From positions 11,762,945 to 11,826,944 of the forward strand of contig NC_034010.1 of the NCBI RefSeq assembly GCF_000346465.2: 64,000 bases of DNA, in the 5' to 3' direction. Numbering within the stretch: position 1 is the first letter of the stretch; every line of letters begins with the position of its first letter. Positions 22,458 to 34,819 of this stretch are shown one piece after another. This stretch comes from Prunus persica (taxonomy: Eukaryota; Streptophyta; Magnoliopsida; Rosales; Rosaceae). Under the pieces are notes generated by a model. It ran no database searches and was not told the DNA's origin. It saw nothing but the letters and a program-made list of their open reading frames with translations. Position numbers and translations under genes: made by a program.

Positions 22458-23165
22458 GAGTGCTGCTAAACGAACCCTAATATTAACTAAGCACACCCTA
22501 CTATCAAATTATTTATTGAATTACTAATTTATCCTAATATAAAATGACCAAAAAGGATATATTAAATTGTGAAACACCGTCGACGACTCCTCCACCGAAC
22601 ATAGCAACGCCTCTTGCATAACATCATTTCCTCCACTGTCACACTAACACCGTCGTCATACCATCCACTTCTGCACCGTTACAGTAATGCCGCCGTCGTA
22701 CCATTATACTGGAGTCGTGGTCATCTAGTATTGGTAAATCTCATTTTAATTTTGTTATCAAATGGGTTATACTGTCTTGATTTGTTCTTCACGGGCTAAA
22801 ATATTTTGTAACCTTCCTCTAGAAATTGGTTTTAATTTGTTCTTCAAAGGGAGAAGTTTATGGGTTGTTTAATATTGATTATCTGAAGAGATCCATGACC
22901 ATGTGTGTAATGACCCAAACCTAAAATTCATATTTAATGAGTAATTTATTATGTGGAAAGACAATTTTGCCCTTGGAATAAATTATGAACTCAAAGTTGA
23001 CTTTTTGACCGAAAAGGAATTTGACAATTCCACATACACCGTTGCGTAGAGCACGACGACACGAGTTCATAGACACGAAGTAAGCTCGAATCGGAGTTTT
23101 AACGAAGAAAATACGATTAAAATATCACGAAGGGCAAAACAGTAAATTGGAAAATCAGATAACCT

Positions 23166-23203
<38 letters not shown>

Positions 23204-25865
23204 CCCGAGCCATCCTCCCTCTCTGTTTTCTTTCTCTCCCTCCCGTCGCCCTCCACTTGTTAGAGCCGCCACCACCGGCCATCCCAAGCAGCAAGACCGG
23301 AGCCAAAATGACCGGCGTCGCGCCGCCACCACACCCAGCCCAGCCCGCTGCCGGCCGCTGCCGTCAGCCGCCGGAAACGGTGAAAAACGAGTCGGTTTTG
23401 TCAAAACTTCCAACCGCTCGTTCTCCTTCAATTCTCTTCCAAATTTGTCGAGTAAGTTATGGTTTTCTAGCTATTTGTCATGCTCTAGCTGATGGTTGGG
23501 TAGGTTTGCATCGATTTTGACCGTAGCTAGCTCAGTTTGCAAATTGGAATTCGGCCGACTTTCGGCCTCCGTGTTCGGCCACTTCCGGTCAGTTTTTGGG
23601 GTTGGTCCAAGAACAAAAGTGGTTCCAAATATAGTGTTATACCTAGGATAGGAGTTTGGAGCCTTTGTTTTGAGATTTTCCGGCGATGCGTAATCGCTTT
23701 GGACACCCATCGCTGCCGACGCATGCGGCGGCGCGTGGGCGAGTGTAGTGCAGTGACACTGTATCCTGATGTGATCCTTAGGTCGTCACGAGCGCGTAGG
23801 AATTCGCGGATCTTAATTTGGATACCGTTTGAGCCTCGAACGGATTTTCCATATCGTGCGATTATCGGGTTCAATACTGTTGAGCCGTTGGATCGTAACC
23901 AGGTTCAGATATGTTATTCTAGATAATTTTAGAAACGTGTAGGATTCGACGGATCTTGAATCGGAGTCCCGGATACTCCGAAAACGCGAACCCTAGGGCT
24001 AGGGTTTAGAAATTATGCGATTACAGGATTGTGAACAATCCGACTGTCCGATCGACATCCATACCCTCGGGACATGTGTCCTAAATATATTGGACCTTCT
24101 AGCGGCATCCGGATCATATTGTGAGGTCATGGACCCGTGGGGTCCCGGATTGACTCTTTGGACTTTAGCGCTTTTTGAGTCCCAAGATACCGCGAAACTA
24201 TCCCACGTGGAAGGAAAGCTGTTATGGGCATAGGGATCACTTTAAATTGACGCACGTACTTTTAGGAGCCGGGGGTAGGGTTTTTAATTTAATACTATAT
24301 TGTATTAATAGAATATTATGGTCATTGAATCAGGCACCCGGGCACCAGTTGACTCGCAGGAGGGACCTTCAAGAGGTCCAGCGAGCTCAGACTATTAGTG
24401 AGTGGACTCTTTGTTTTAATAAATGAATTTAAGCAGTTCAGTTTCAGTTATCAGCTGTTTTATTCTGTTACCTAATTTATGTTGCATGCTGCCGAGTGAC
24501 ATTTCCTTAAAGCATATAGGAACAGATATTCTTGTTCATTATCAGATAAATGGCAGCAGAATTTTAAAGGTTACAGAAAGTTAATTATTCAACAGATTTC
24601 CTTCAGAAACTTTATAATTTCTTAAATCACCTTGTACCCAGATATTAAATGTTGCCTTCGGATTATATTTGTTGCCTTCGGTTTAGTCAGCATGCTTGAC
24701 AGTTGCCCCACGAGTTCCTTGGTACTCGAACTCGTGTGGAGCGAGTAATGCGGATAAAGGTGGACTACGGTTCCCTGAATCCTGCAAGTTGCGGCTCGGA
24801 CTGACTTCGTGTCACTGAGACCTGCGAGTATGTGTCACCCACGGTGATGCAAGGAATTGACGGATATAAGGATTTGACGGAAATAAGGGTACACCTAGGT
24901 GATAGTTTTCAACTGTTTTCAAATGTATAGTTATATACATGCATTGATTTCAGAAATATAGAAAATAAGCTAGTTTATATAACTGGTTTTACAGTGGGGT
25001 TAGTATGTTCATATAGTATTTTCTAAACTTTGTTTTTGGGTTCACTCACCCTTCTTGTTGTTTTGCGCCCCCAGGCAGTAGACGTGCACAGGAATCCACC
25101 ACCGGGCCACTTCCCATCTTCCGCGCCTTTCTTTGATGTAGGATTTGTATTTTGTACAAAGATTCACTCTTTTGTAAATTCTTAGTAGTCGCTCTGACGT
25201 TTTGCCCTAGACTGAGCTTTGATCTTTTGGCATGTGTATATCTATGTATGCTGGCAGTTGGTTATATATATATACTTGTTTTGACATGTGTAAAGATTTT
25301 GGTATTGAGCCAGATACAAGGGAAACTTTGCCGGTTTTTCGGTAGAAGTCAACCTTGTTATTTTTATCATGTTTTGTATAGAAGGGCAAATAGGTCATTT
25401 GTGCCTGACATTCGCCAGATGTCGGACACACACAGGGTCTGGCTCGGATTCCAAAGTGGAATTTGAATCGGGTCCTGTCAATGTGGGTATGCTGTAGTCT
25501 TGCTGCAGACATCGAAAATGCCTTCATAGCTTTTCTGGTTTAGATTCAAATAATATGTTAAGGGCCCATGAAAATCCCTGCATATAACTTGTGAAACCAA
25601 ATAATAAGTTGAATGGTTGTGTCTGTAGTTCAATTCAATACATTTATAAATACGAAAAGAGGGCACGAATTCATGTAAAAAGAGAAACTTGGTTTAGGAT
25701 TGGTATTAGAGTGTTGTGTAATAGAGTGTATTAGGGTGTAACATGGATACTTGTGGTAGTTAAATAGGGTGTACTTAGTTAATTTTATATTTTAATTAAA
25801 ATGTTAGGGTGTACTTAGATCATAGGGTGTACTCAGTTAATTTTAGGGTTCGTTTAGCAGCACTG
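22458..25865. mobile_element. Terminal-inverted-repeat element with 8-bp TSD, interrupted
   Basis: The ends are AGTGCTGCTAAACGAACCCT (from 22459) and its reverse complement ending CAGCACT at 25864. They are flanked by TTATAAAA on both sides (22450-22457 and 25866-25873). The related sequence at 26940-26975 shows the uninterrupted form (TTGAATTATAAAATACAAAG). An 8-bp duplication suits hAT-like elements. Subtracting the nested solo LTR leaves about 828 bp with no coding sequence. Confidence 0.8.
22906..25480. mobile_element. Solo LTR, 2,575 bp (Gypsy-like family)
   Basis: It begins TGTAATGACCCAAACC and ends GGGTCCTGTCA, giving TG...CA termini, flanked by a perfect 5-bp duplication ATGTG (22901-22905 and 25481-25485). 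No gag, pol or second LTR lies inside, so it is read as a solo LTR left by LTR-LTR recombination; a non-coding element of that length is the alternative. It includes a (TC)n run at 23168-23195 and a G+C-rich middle. Several open frames inside (for example around 23257-23926) are chance frames. Confidence 0.85.
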
Positions 25866-25873
25866 TTATAAAA

Positions 25874-27005
25874 ATACAAAGTGATAACAAAAGTCAACTT
25901 TGTTCATAGACAAATCAAAACATTCTATCACATAACACTCTTGTTTATTGGATCCAATGATTCTCATTAAGTCAAACATGTGAAATCAATGGTGTAACCA
26001 GGAATTTATTTAGGGCCTAGCTAAATTCTTTTTTCTTGGCTTCATCTATAATATAATATATAATGATTCAAATTGTCTAGGAAATTATTTTTTTGGTAAG
26101 GGCACTAAAGCCCGAAAATAGCATAACTAAACGCTAATGAGGCCTATAATTTAGTTAAATCTAGAAATTATTTTTCCAAACACTAACACAAATAAGTACA
26201 ACCAAACCCAAACAATAAACACAAATCAATAGAACTAAAAATTGGAGCCAATTAATTAGCAAACAAACAACCAATGAATAAAGATCAGAAACTTGAGAAA
26301 TAAAGGTGAAGTAATACCTTAGATTGCATGCAGATTGGGGAAGATTCATAGTTTGGTACCATTGATTTAATGATGTTCTACCACAAACAATAATGTTGTA
26401 TTTATTAATGTTGTACCATTTATTAATGTTGTATTTGAGTTTGACCAACCACAAACAATAATGGAGCATGAAAATAAGTGTAAGTTGTGTTATTTTAATG
26501 TTATAATGTTTTACTGTTCCTTTTAAAAATCTTTTTGTAAGTTATGTTTGTCTGATCTTGCCCCTTTCTGTTGGCTGAGGAAAAAAAAAGGGTACTATGT
26601 TTGGCTATGAGGTAGTAGGCTAAAAGAGTTTGTAGCAATCTTCGGTGCATCTTTACTCTTTTTATTTAATTTTTTATGAATTGTTTAAGATAAACGTAAT
26701 AAATAGTAAGATAAACGTAATAAATAGTAAGATAAACGTAATAAATAGTTTATAGGCCTCCTGTTAGAAATGCTAACGGAGTGCCTTTAAGAGGTTGACA
26801 CCTGTCAATCCATTCTATTTCATATTATTTCTTTAAGATTTAAATTTTATAATTCATAATAAATAAATTAAAAGTCCCAAAAATACATCGAAAATTCCTA
26901 GGAACTTCTTGTGACATTCTATTTGCCTTAAAGCTCAAAAAATCTAATTTTGAATTATAAAATACAAAGTAATAACAAAAACTCAATTTTGTTCATAGAC
27001 AAATC
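25874..27005 (+). repeat. Duplicated AT-rich block and intergenic sequence
   Basis: ATACAAAGTGATAACAAAAG with TTTGTTCATAGACAAATC at 25874-25917 recurs at 26967-27005. Its left part (GACATTCTATTTGCCTTAAA region, 26905-26966) recurs at 22400-22457. A 17-bp unit AAGATAAACGTAATAAATAG is repeated three times at 26689-26750. Nothing coding is seen. Confidence 0.65.
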
Positions 27006-27029
27006 CGATGGAAATGAGAAGCGCCTAAA

Positions 27030-27406
27030 AAATAGTCCAATAATTCCGAGGGAGTGAGAAGCTCCTCGGAAATAGTCAAACAATTATGAGGGAATGAGAA
27101 GCTCCTCGGAAATAGGCAAACAATTCCGACGGAATGAGAAACCCCTCGAAAATAATCATCTTATTTCTGAAAAAAAATATTTTTTGTCGTTAAAAAAGTT
27201 GGCGCCAAGTTTTCCTGCCAAATAAATTACATTTCTGACGACCTTAAAGACTTTTTCTGAGGGTAGTTCCTTTGTCGGAAATAAATTTAAGCCCCGTGAT
27301 ATATTTCCAACGGATAACATTTTTTGGTCAGAAAAAACACTTTTACCGAGAGAATTTCGGGGCCCTCGGAAAAAGTTGGTCAGTAATGACACTTTTTTTT
27401 GTAGTG
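27030..27406. mobile_element. End of a second CACTA family
   Basis: The sequence ends TTTTTTTTGTAGTG at 27406, the reverse complement of CACTACAAAAAAA. Before it, subterminal units of about 43 bp (ATTCCGAGGGAGTGAGAAGC with CTCCTCGGAAATAG) occur about three times from 27040 to 27155, then single CTCGGAAAA or CCGAGAG motifs. Similar CCGAGGG/CCTCGGAAAA motifs lie at 22310-22345. The opposite terminus was not found. The motif differs from the CGTCG family elsewhere in the window. Confidence 0.6.
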
Positions 27407-28098
27407 TGTGGCCTAGACGGGAAGCTGTTAGAGCGAGTGTGGAAAGCCATTTCTTGTTTGTGTATTGTGACAGGATAGAGAAGAAGACCTTGTAGTTAAT
27501 GCACAATTGAGATTGATGTGTTCCTTAATATATAGTGTCGGTTGAGGCAGGGGACCCGTACAACTCATGAGCTGATTCATTTTGCATATAAAATCCCAGA
27601 GTCTGCTATTATAATTGAAGAACCATTATATTTTAATGTGATGATCGCACGTGGAGAGGCAAAACCATGCATCCTATTAATGTAAGTGATATCTTAATTT
27701 CATGATTGTTGCTCCAGGAGCTAGTGGAAAAACCATGCAATACCGATTAACCATGCAATATTCTGTTTCCATATTGTAGAAAAATGCTTTGTAGCAGACT
27801 TGATGAACTGTTCCCCGAACAGCACGAAAACAAGCACAATTATCTCTATTGGATGTGAGATCTGAGTCTGCCATGTGAGTGTCATGGATTACTTAGTCCC
27901 ACTGATTTGATTATTTTCCTGGAGATAATTAGACATGGACAGACTTGACATCGATTTAACATATTTGTGAAACTTATGAGTTTTACCAGCAAATGCTTCG
28001 TGTTGTGATGTTATTAAGTTTTATCAGAAAGAAAAAAAAAAACTAAAATAAAATTGAGGTTAATTCATTGAGCAGTGATCCTTCCAGTATTAGAATCA
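27407..28098. other. Intergenic, no feature supported
   Basis: No long open frame, splice pattern or repeat end is visible. A small minus-strand open frame at 27677-27874 has no recognisable domain. Confidence 0.5.
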
Positions 28099-28744
28099 GT
28101 TTTCAAAAAATCGGCCTAGGCGGGGGCGCTTAGGTGCTAGGCGGGGGGACACTGCCTAGGCGGCGCCTAGGTGCTAGGCGGGAGGACGCTGCCGCCATTT
28201 CACCCCAATCGTTAGGGGTAGGCGCCAGGCAGTTAGGCAGCGCTTGGGCGGGTCTAGGGGCCTAGATGGGTCGGATGGCTGCTTCTCTACTCTTCTCGAC
28301 CCAACCAATAGCAGCGACGGCTTCTTATCTACTCGTCAGAGGTATCTTTGAATTTTTCTTCTTTTCTTTGTAGCTATTGCTGGACTCATCTTATTTCAAA
28401 GGCGCGAAAGAGGAGATGATGGAGGCAGAGAAAGAGGAGAGACGATGGAGGTAGAGAGAGATGGGAGGTTATGGAGGCAGAGAGATGAGGGATAAGCGAG
28501 GATAGGGTTCGTCCAAAAAAAGTGAAGATAGGGTTAGTGAAACGCTGTGTTTCACTTATGGGCTGGTATTTTAACAAGGTTCTCTTATGAGCTTGGACCC
28601 ATATACTAAAACATAACCTATTTGTGTTTTTATTTCAACCCTCTGCTTGACATCAAAGCATATATCATGATTCATATATATATATATATTTGTAATAATT
28701 TTGGTATAAATTTATACTGCCTACCGCCTAGCGATTTTTCAAAC
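28099..28744. mobile_element. G+C-rich terminal-inverted-repeat element
   Basis: It starts GTTTTCAAAAAATCGGCCTA and ends GCCTAGCGATTTTTCAAAC, imperfect inverted repeats rich in CCTAGGCG. The left 180 bp repeats GCGCCTAGGTGCTAGGCGG-like units. A second member of similar net size is at 29292-34763. No clear target duplication was identified, so the superfamily is not assigned. No transposase is present. Confidence 0.7.
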
Positions 28745-29291
28745 ATTGGTATTCATTTTCCCAAAAATCGTATGAGAACAAAAAATACTGTAATATTGAA
28801 ATAAATTGTGGAGAGAAAAGTATTGATTGAGTATCCGAGAAAATATATTGTAAGCATTGTTCATGTACAAGCATGAGCCAAATCAATTTTGGATGAATCA
28901 TCCAGAACTAAGTTAAATCAATTTTGGATGAATCATCCAGAACTAAGTTAACATCCTAAGCTAGTGGTTGAGGATGTTGAGGAAGGAAACTCTGGTTTTG
29001 ATCAAAGGCCTTGAAAGGTGTTCAGGTGACTCTTCTAGATCTTATAGGCACAACTCCAAATTTTGCAGTTGGTTTTGTGTGTTCTCAATGATGTTATCAG
29101 ATTCTGCTGTCTTATGACCAAAAATGAGTTGAAAGCTGCATCCACATTTGCAAATTCATTTGCATCTATTTCTTCTTCCTTATGGTGCCTGATGAGTATC
29201 TTGTTAATGCAAGTAAGCTTATTGTCTGGAATGAGTTGTACGATAAAGCAACATGCATTTCATCTAGGAAAAAAGAACATGAAATGCCAAT
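28745..29291. other. Intergenic with a 36-bp direct duplication
   Basis: AATCAATTTTGGATGAATCA with the following ATCCAGAACTAAGTTAA occurs twice in tandem at about 28879-28950. The rest shows no supported gene. Confidence 0.6.
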
Positions 29292-29834
29292 GTTCGAAAA
29301 ATCGCTAGGCGGTAGGCCGGTAGCAGGCGAGGCCTAGCGCCTATAGGAGTAATCAGAGCCTAGACTTTTCTTTTTATATATTATTATTTATAATTCTTTT
29401 GTATTATAAATTATAAATTAATACCAATATCATGCAAAATAAAATGATATATAAATTAGAGGCCTAAATTAGAAAGTACCATAATTGATATAAAACATGG
29501 GGAAAAAGTTAAGCATAAAGCATATAATAATACTCTATTATTCAATTAACATATTTAGTTAAAAATATTACATTACAATTTTTGGGTATAGACCGAAAGG
29601 GTTTTTGTTTGTTGGGCCCATAACTCCTACCCACCAAAACGATACGTATAGCTTAATAACTCCTACCCAACAAAACGACGCATACAGCGTATTCCATTAG
29701 GTCATCTTCTTCGCGTTTACCACCTGGTGTTGCCGCCACAAGCTCATGGAACAAATCCAGCCAAATCTTCTTCACTTAATTTATCACATGGTGCCGCCTA
29801 AAGCTCTCGGAAATGAAGGATCCGCCCAGGAGCC

Positions 29835-30187
29835 TGTTAAAGTATAAGTGTTTTTAGCTGAGTGTGTTTATCGTTTAATTGTGAACCATTGGATCACAGT
29901 CCAATGGACAGCTGAGATGTATTCTTAGTTATAGTAGAATTGTGCCAAGTGTAGCTATCTCATAGGATAGTTTAATCAATGGTTAGATTGGATGATGTAA
30001 GAGGGAATATTCGATTCCTAACGGTTATATTGTACTGCACAGCTTGTGCATGACTATGTGAGATAATAGACTCAATTTTCATCTTCTTCTTCTCCAAGTT
30101 TTCTCTCTGTGTTTTCTCTTCCTACATGAGCTCCATCTATCAATAATCCAAAACCTGAAAACAGATCATAGTCTGTGAGTTCTAACA
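29835..30187 (+). repeat. Copia-2 5' LTR
   Basis: 353 bp; TGTTAAAGT start and TTCTAACA end. Differs from the 3' LTR mainly by single-base length changes around 30058-30097. Confidence 0.94.
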
Positions 30188-30292
30188 TGGTATCAGCTGC
30201 CTGGTTTGATTGTTTAGCTGGGCGTTTGAATCTGTGAAGGAAGTGAGCTGCGATTTCTGACGAACTTGCTTTCTTGGAGATCTGTGTCTAAC

Positions 30293-33200
30293 ATGGCAGG
30301 ATCTGGAGGTGGTGAGCTGCGAGCTCCGATCTTCAATGGTGAGAACTATGAGTTCTGGAGCATAAGGATGAAAACCATTTTCAAATCTCATGGGATTTGG
30401 GAATTGGTTGAGAAAGGAATAGGAAGCTCAGATTCGAAGGGAGCTGATGAATCTGATGCAAAGCAGAAGGAAAAAGAGGAATTGAGTGGTGCTGGGGAGA
30501 TGGCTCTAGCTGAGATCCTGATGAAAGATGCTAAGGCCTTGGGGTTGATTCAAGGAGCTGTATCTGAAGGGATCTTCCCTAGGATTTCTCATGAAGAATC
30601 ATCTCATGGAGCTTGGAATATTCTGAAGCAGGAATTTCATGGTGATAAGCAGGTAAGGAGTGTAAAATTACAGAGTCTTCGTAGAGAATTTGAATATACT
30701 AGAATGAGACAGGATGAATCACTATCTGCTTATCTTACAAAGTTGTTTGATCTGATAAATCAAATGAGAGGTTATGGAGAAAGAATTGTGCAGAAAATGT
30801 TAATTAGCCTGCTGCCTGTGTACGATCCAATCTATTCTGTAATTGAACATTCAAGGGATCTAGATGTAATTGAGGTTCAAGAGGTGGTAGCCTTATTGAA
30901 GAGCTTTGCTCAAAGATTGGAAAGACATCATGAGAACACGACTGAGAAGGCCTTTGCTAGTCTGAGTGTGGATTCCAAATCAGCTAAGGCCACTGGAAAT
31001 CAGAATAACAAGCAGCAGAAGAATTGGAAGGATAAGGGGAAGAAGTGGGATAATAAACCTGCGGATGGAACTAAAAATCCTTGCAAACATTGTGGGAAGT
31101 TGCATTATGGAGAATGTAGATTCAAGGGCAAACCGAAGTGCTATAACTGTGACAAACTTGGTCACATTGCCAAAGACTGCTATAGTAAGAAAACTGTGCA
31201 GCAGCAGCAGCTTCAGTATGCTACTCAGGTTACCACTACACCAACCATGTTCTATGTCAACAATGCAACTGAGAAAAGGTCCATGGAAGAGGTATGGTAC
31301 TTGGATAGTGGGTGTAGTAACCACATGACTGGTAGAGAAGATATCTTGATTGATATTGATAGGAATGTGACAGCAAAAGTTGCAATGGGGACAGGACAGT
31401 TGGTTGATGTTATTGGAAAAGGAAGCTAGATGGTTGAAACTAAAATGGGAAGGAAATATATCAAGGAGGTGCTGCTGGTATCTGGTCTCAAAGAGAACCT
31501 ACTCAGTGTTGGACAAATGATGGAACATGGATATTTTCTAATTTTTGAAGATAACAAGGCAGAGGTTTATGATGATAGCTCTCTCTCAAATCTGGTGGCT
31601 AGAGTGCATATGAAAGGAAATAGAAGTTTTCCTTTGAAACTTCAAACAGACTTACATGTTGCACTAAAAGCAAGCATAAGTCAATCAACATTGCTTTGGC
31701 ATAGGAGAATGGGACACTTAAACTTCCAGAGTTTGAAACTGCTGCAGAATGAAGATATGGTGCTTGGTCTGCCAGAAATTAAAAATGTGAATGCAGTGTG
31801 TGAAGGCTGTACTTTTGGAAAACATTGCAGGAAGGCTTTTCCAAAAGAAGCAACCAGCAGAGTTACAACTCCACTGGAATTGGTACACATTGATGTGTGT
31901 GGTCCAATGCAAACTGTTACAAAAGCAGGAAACAGGTATTTCCTTACTTTTATAGATGACTGTACAAGAATGTGCTGGATCTATTTCTTGAGATGCAAAT
32001 CTGAGGTATTCACAGTGTTTAAGAGGTTTAGAGCCACTGTTGAATTACAAAGTGGATATAAGGTGAAGAAGCTAAGAAGTGATAGGGGAGGAGAGTACAC
32101 CTCTAATGAGTTCAATAAATTATGTGATGAAATGGGAATGGATAGGCAGCTTACAGTGGCATACTCACCACAGCAGAATGGTGTGGCTGAGAGGAAGAAT
32201 AGAACCATAGTGGAGATGGCCAAGTGTATGATGTTTGAGAAGGGCATGCCACTTGAGTTTTGGGCAGAAGCTATTAATACTGCAGTGTATGTTCTAAACC
32301 GAAGTCCAACTAAAGCTTTGGACAAGAAAACACCATTTGAAGCCTATAGTGGGAGAAAGCCAGGACTTAAACACTTAAGAGTGTTTGGATCTTTGTGCTA
32401 TGCACATGTTCCAAACCCACAAAGGCAGAAACTGGATTTAGCAAGCAAAAGGTGTGTGTTTCTAGGATATGGCAGCTGTGAGAAGGGGTATAGATTGTAT
32501 AACATTACCACTAAAAAGGTGATTATCTCAAGGGATGTGGTATTTAATGAAGAAGCTCGTTGGGATTGGAATGCACAGCAAGAATGCAGTGTTTCAGTGC
32601 CACTTACTGAATTTGTGTCTGAAAAGGAGGAAGGGAGCAATGACACAGTTGTGAAGCAAGCAGAACATTCAGTTGAGAATGAGGTGTTATTAGAAGACAA
32701 TGAAGAAAGATCAGTGGTTGACACAGGTACTCAAGATATTGACCACACCCCATTGAAATACAAAAGTCTTACAGAGATCTATGAAAGATGCAACATCTGT
32801 ATCATTGAACCAGAAACCTTTGAAGAAGCTATCAAGGATGCAGCATGGCAAAAGGCAATGGAAACTGAACTTGAGATGATTGAGAAGAATGAAACTTGGG
32901 AATTGGTAAAAAGGCCATCTGATAAACCTGTAGTTGGAGTCAAATGGATCTTTAAAGTCAAGCTAAATCTGGATGGATCAGTTCAGAAAAAGAAAGCAAG
33001 GCTAGTAGCTAAAGGCTGCACTCAAAAGCCAGGAATTGATTTCAATGAGACATTTGCACCAGTTGCTCGGCTTGATACAGTGAGAACACTAATAGCTTTG
33101 GCTGCTCAGAAAAGATGGAAGTTGTTTCAGCTTGATGTAAAGTCAGCTTTCTTAAATGGAGTGTTACATGAGGAGGTGTATGTGGATCAACCTCCAGGAT

Positions 33201-34360
33201 TTGTGGTTAAAGACAGGGAAGACAGAGTTTATAGACTCAAGAAGGCTCTTTATGGTCTTAAACAAGCTCCAAGAGCTTGGTATGAAGAAATTAATTCATA
33301 TTTTACAGCTGCAGGATTTCAGAGGAGTCCTAGTGAGGCTACATTATATGTGAAAGCTGCAGAAAGTGGAATCCTAATTGTTTCACTATATGTAGATGAT
33401 ATCATCTACACATGAAGTTCTGAAGAATTGGTGATGAACTTTAAAACTGAAATGATGAAAAGATATTAAAAGACTGATCTGGGATTGTTGCACCATTTTC
33501 TGGGATTGGGTGTGATACAAGCTGAGTCCTACATCTTCTTGCATCAGGAAAAATATGCAAGAACATTGTTGGACAAGTTTGGTTTCAAAGACTGTAAAGC
33601 AGTTTCAACTCCACTAGCTATGAATGAGAAGTTATCCAAGGAGGATGGAAGTGAACAGGCTGATGAAAAGGTGTACAGACAGATAGTTGGAAGCTTGCTA
33701 TATCTGACAGCAACAAGGCCAGATATCATGTTTGCTGCAAGTCTCTTGGCTAGATATATGCATGGACCTACAAAGAAGCACATGGGAACTGCCAAGAGAG
33801 TACTTAGATACATTCAAGGTACTCTAGACTATGGCATAGCGTATGAGAAAGGAAAAGAGGCAATGCTGGTTGGATATTGTGACAGTGATTGGTCAGGTTG
33901 TGAAGATGATATGAGGAGTACTTCTGGCTATGCTTTCCATCTTGGATCAGGTGTTTTCTCTTGGGCATCAGTTAAGCAGAGCAGTGTAGCACTATCTACT
34001 GCAGAGGCAGAATATGTTAGTGCAGCTGAAGCTACAGCTCAAGCAATCTGGTTAAGATTTGTTCTATCTGATTTTGGTGAGGAACAAGTTGAGGCTACTC
34101 CAATCCTATGTGACAACACTTCAGCAATTGCAATAACAAAGAGCCCTGTGCATCATCACAGGACAAGACATATAAGTAGAAGATTTCATTTCATTCGTGA
34201 TGCTTTGCAAAATGGTGAGATTGATCTGTTATACTGCAGAACTGGAGAGCAGAATTCAGATATCTTTACTAAGGCATTGGCAAGGGATCGGTTTGAATAT
34301 CTAAGGAGCAAGCTTGGAGTCATCTCAGCTAAACACTTAGAAGGGAGTGTTAAAGTATAA
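30293..34360 (+). pseudogene. Copia-2 gag-pol with three in-frame stops
   Basis: A single frame of 1,356 codons from the ATG at 30293 to TAA at 34358 inside the 3' LTR. It has gag, zinc knuckle (KPKCYNCDKLGHIAKDC), protease (WYLDSGCSNHMTG), GAG-pre-integrase (WHRRMGHLN), integrase (HIDVCGPM, then RSDRGGEY), reverse transcriptase (LYVDDIIYT) and RNase H (GYCDSDWSG, LSTAEAEY). Stops are TAG at 31427, TGA at 33413 (right after the YVDD box) and TAA at 33467. There are no frameshifts, matching the pattern in Copia-1. Confidence 0.95.
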
Positions 34361-34696
34361 GTGTTTTTAGCTGAGTGTGTTTATCGTTTAATTGTGAACC
34401 ATTGGATCACAGTCCAATGGACAGCTGAGATGTATTCTTAGTTATAGTAGAATTGTGCCAAGTGTAGCTATCTCATAGGATAGTTTAATCAATGGTTAGA
34501 TTGGATGATGTAAGAGGGAATATTCGATTCCTAACGGTTATATTGTACTGCACAGCTGTGCATGACTATGTGAGATAATAGACTCAATTTCATCTCTTCT
34601 CTCCAAGTTTTCTCTCTGTGTTTTCTCTTCATACATGAGCTCCATCTATCAATAATCCAAAACCTGAAAACAGATCATAGTCTGTGAGTTCTAACA
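34348..34696 (+). repeat. Copia-2 3' LTR
   Basis: 349 bp, ending TTCTAACA, directly followed by GAACC. Confidence 0.94.
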
Positions 34697-34819
34697 GAAC
34701 CCAGACCCGCCCAGGCCGCTCCTAGGCGCCCCCTAGGCGGCCGCCAAGGCCCATTTTTCGAACTCTAGCAACATATGCATGTGTATGATATTAAAAAACC
34801 AGTTGGTAGGAAATGGAAG

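Larger units (their letters stand above)
29835..34696 (+). mobile_element. Copia-2: complete Ty1/Copia LTR retrotransposon
   Basis: A 4,862-bp element with LTRs at 29835-30187 and 34348-34696 (TGTTAAAGTATAAG ... TTCTAACA). The flanking pentamers are GAGCC and GAACC, a target duplication with one mismatch. The LTRs differ by about one substitution and a few 1-bp indels, so it is young. TGGTATCAGCTGCC follows the 5' LTR and AAGGGAG precedes the 3' LTR. Its proteins resemble Copia-1 but are clearly diverged, so it is a sister family rather than a copy. Confidence 0.95.
29292..34763. mobile_element. G+C-rich terminal-inverted-repeat element split by Copia-2
   Basis: The left end GTTCGAAAAATCGCTAGGCG and the right end, finishing CCCATTTTTCGAAC, are inverted repeats with CTAGGCG-rich inner parts, as in 28099-28744. 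Removing the 4,862-bp Copia-2 leaves about 610 bp, close to the 646-bp relative. Target duplication not resolved. Confidence 0.72.

Noticed and set aside
23067..23926. Several overlapping open frames in the G+C-rich middle of the 22.9-25.5 kb region
   Set aside because: They lie in a solo LTR, overlap each other on both strands and have proline/arginine-rich chance composition.
32398..32724. Minus-strand open frames within the Copia elements
   Set aside because: They mirror the conserved pol frame and show no domain of their own.
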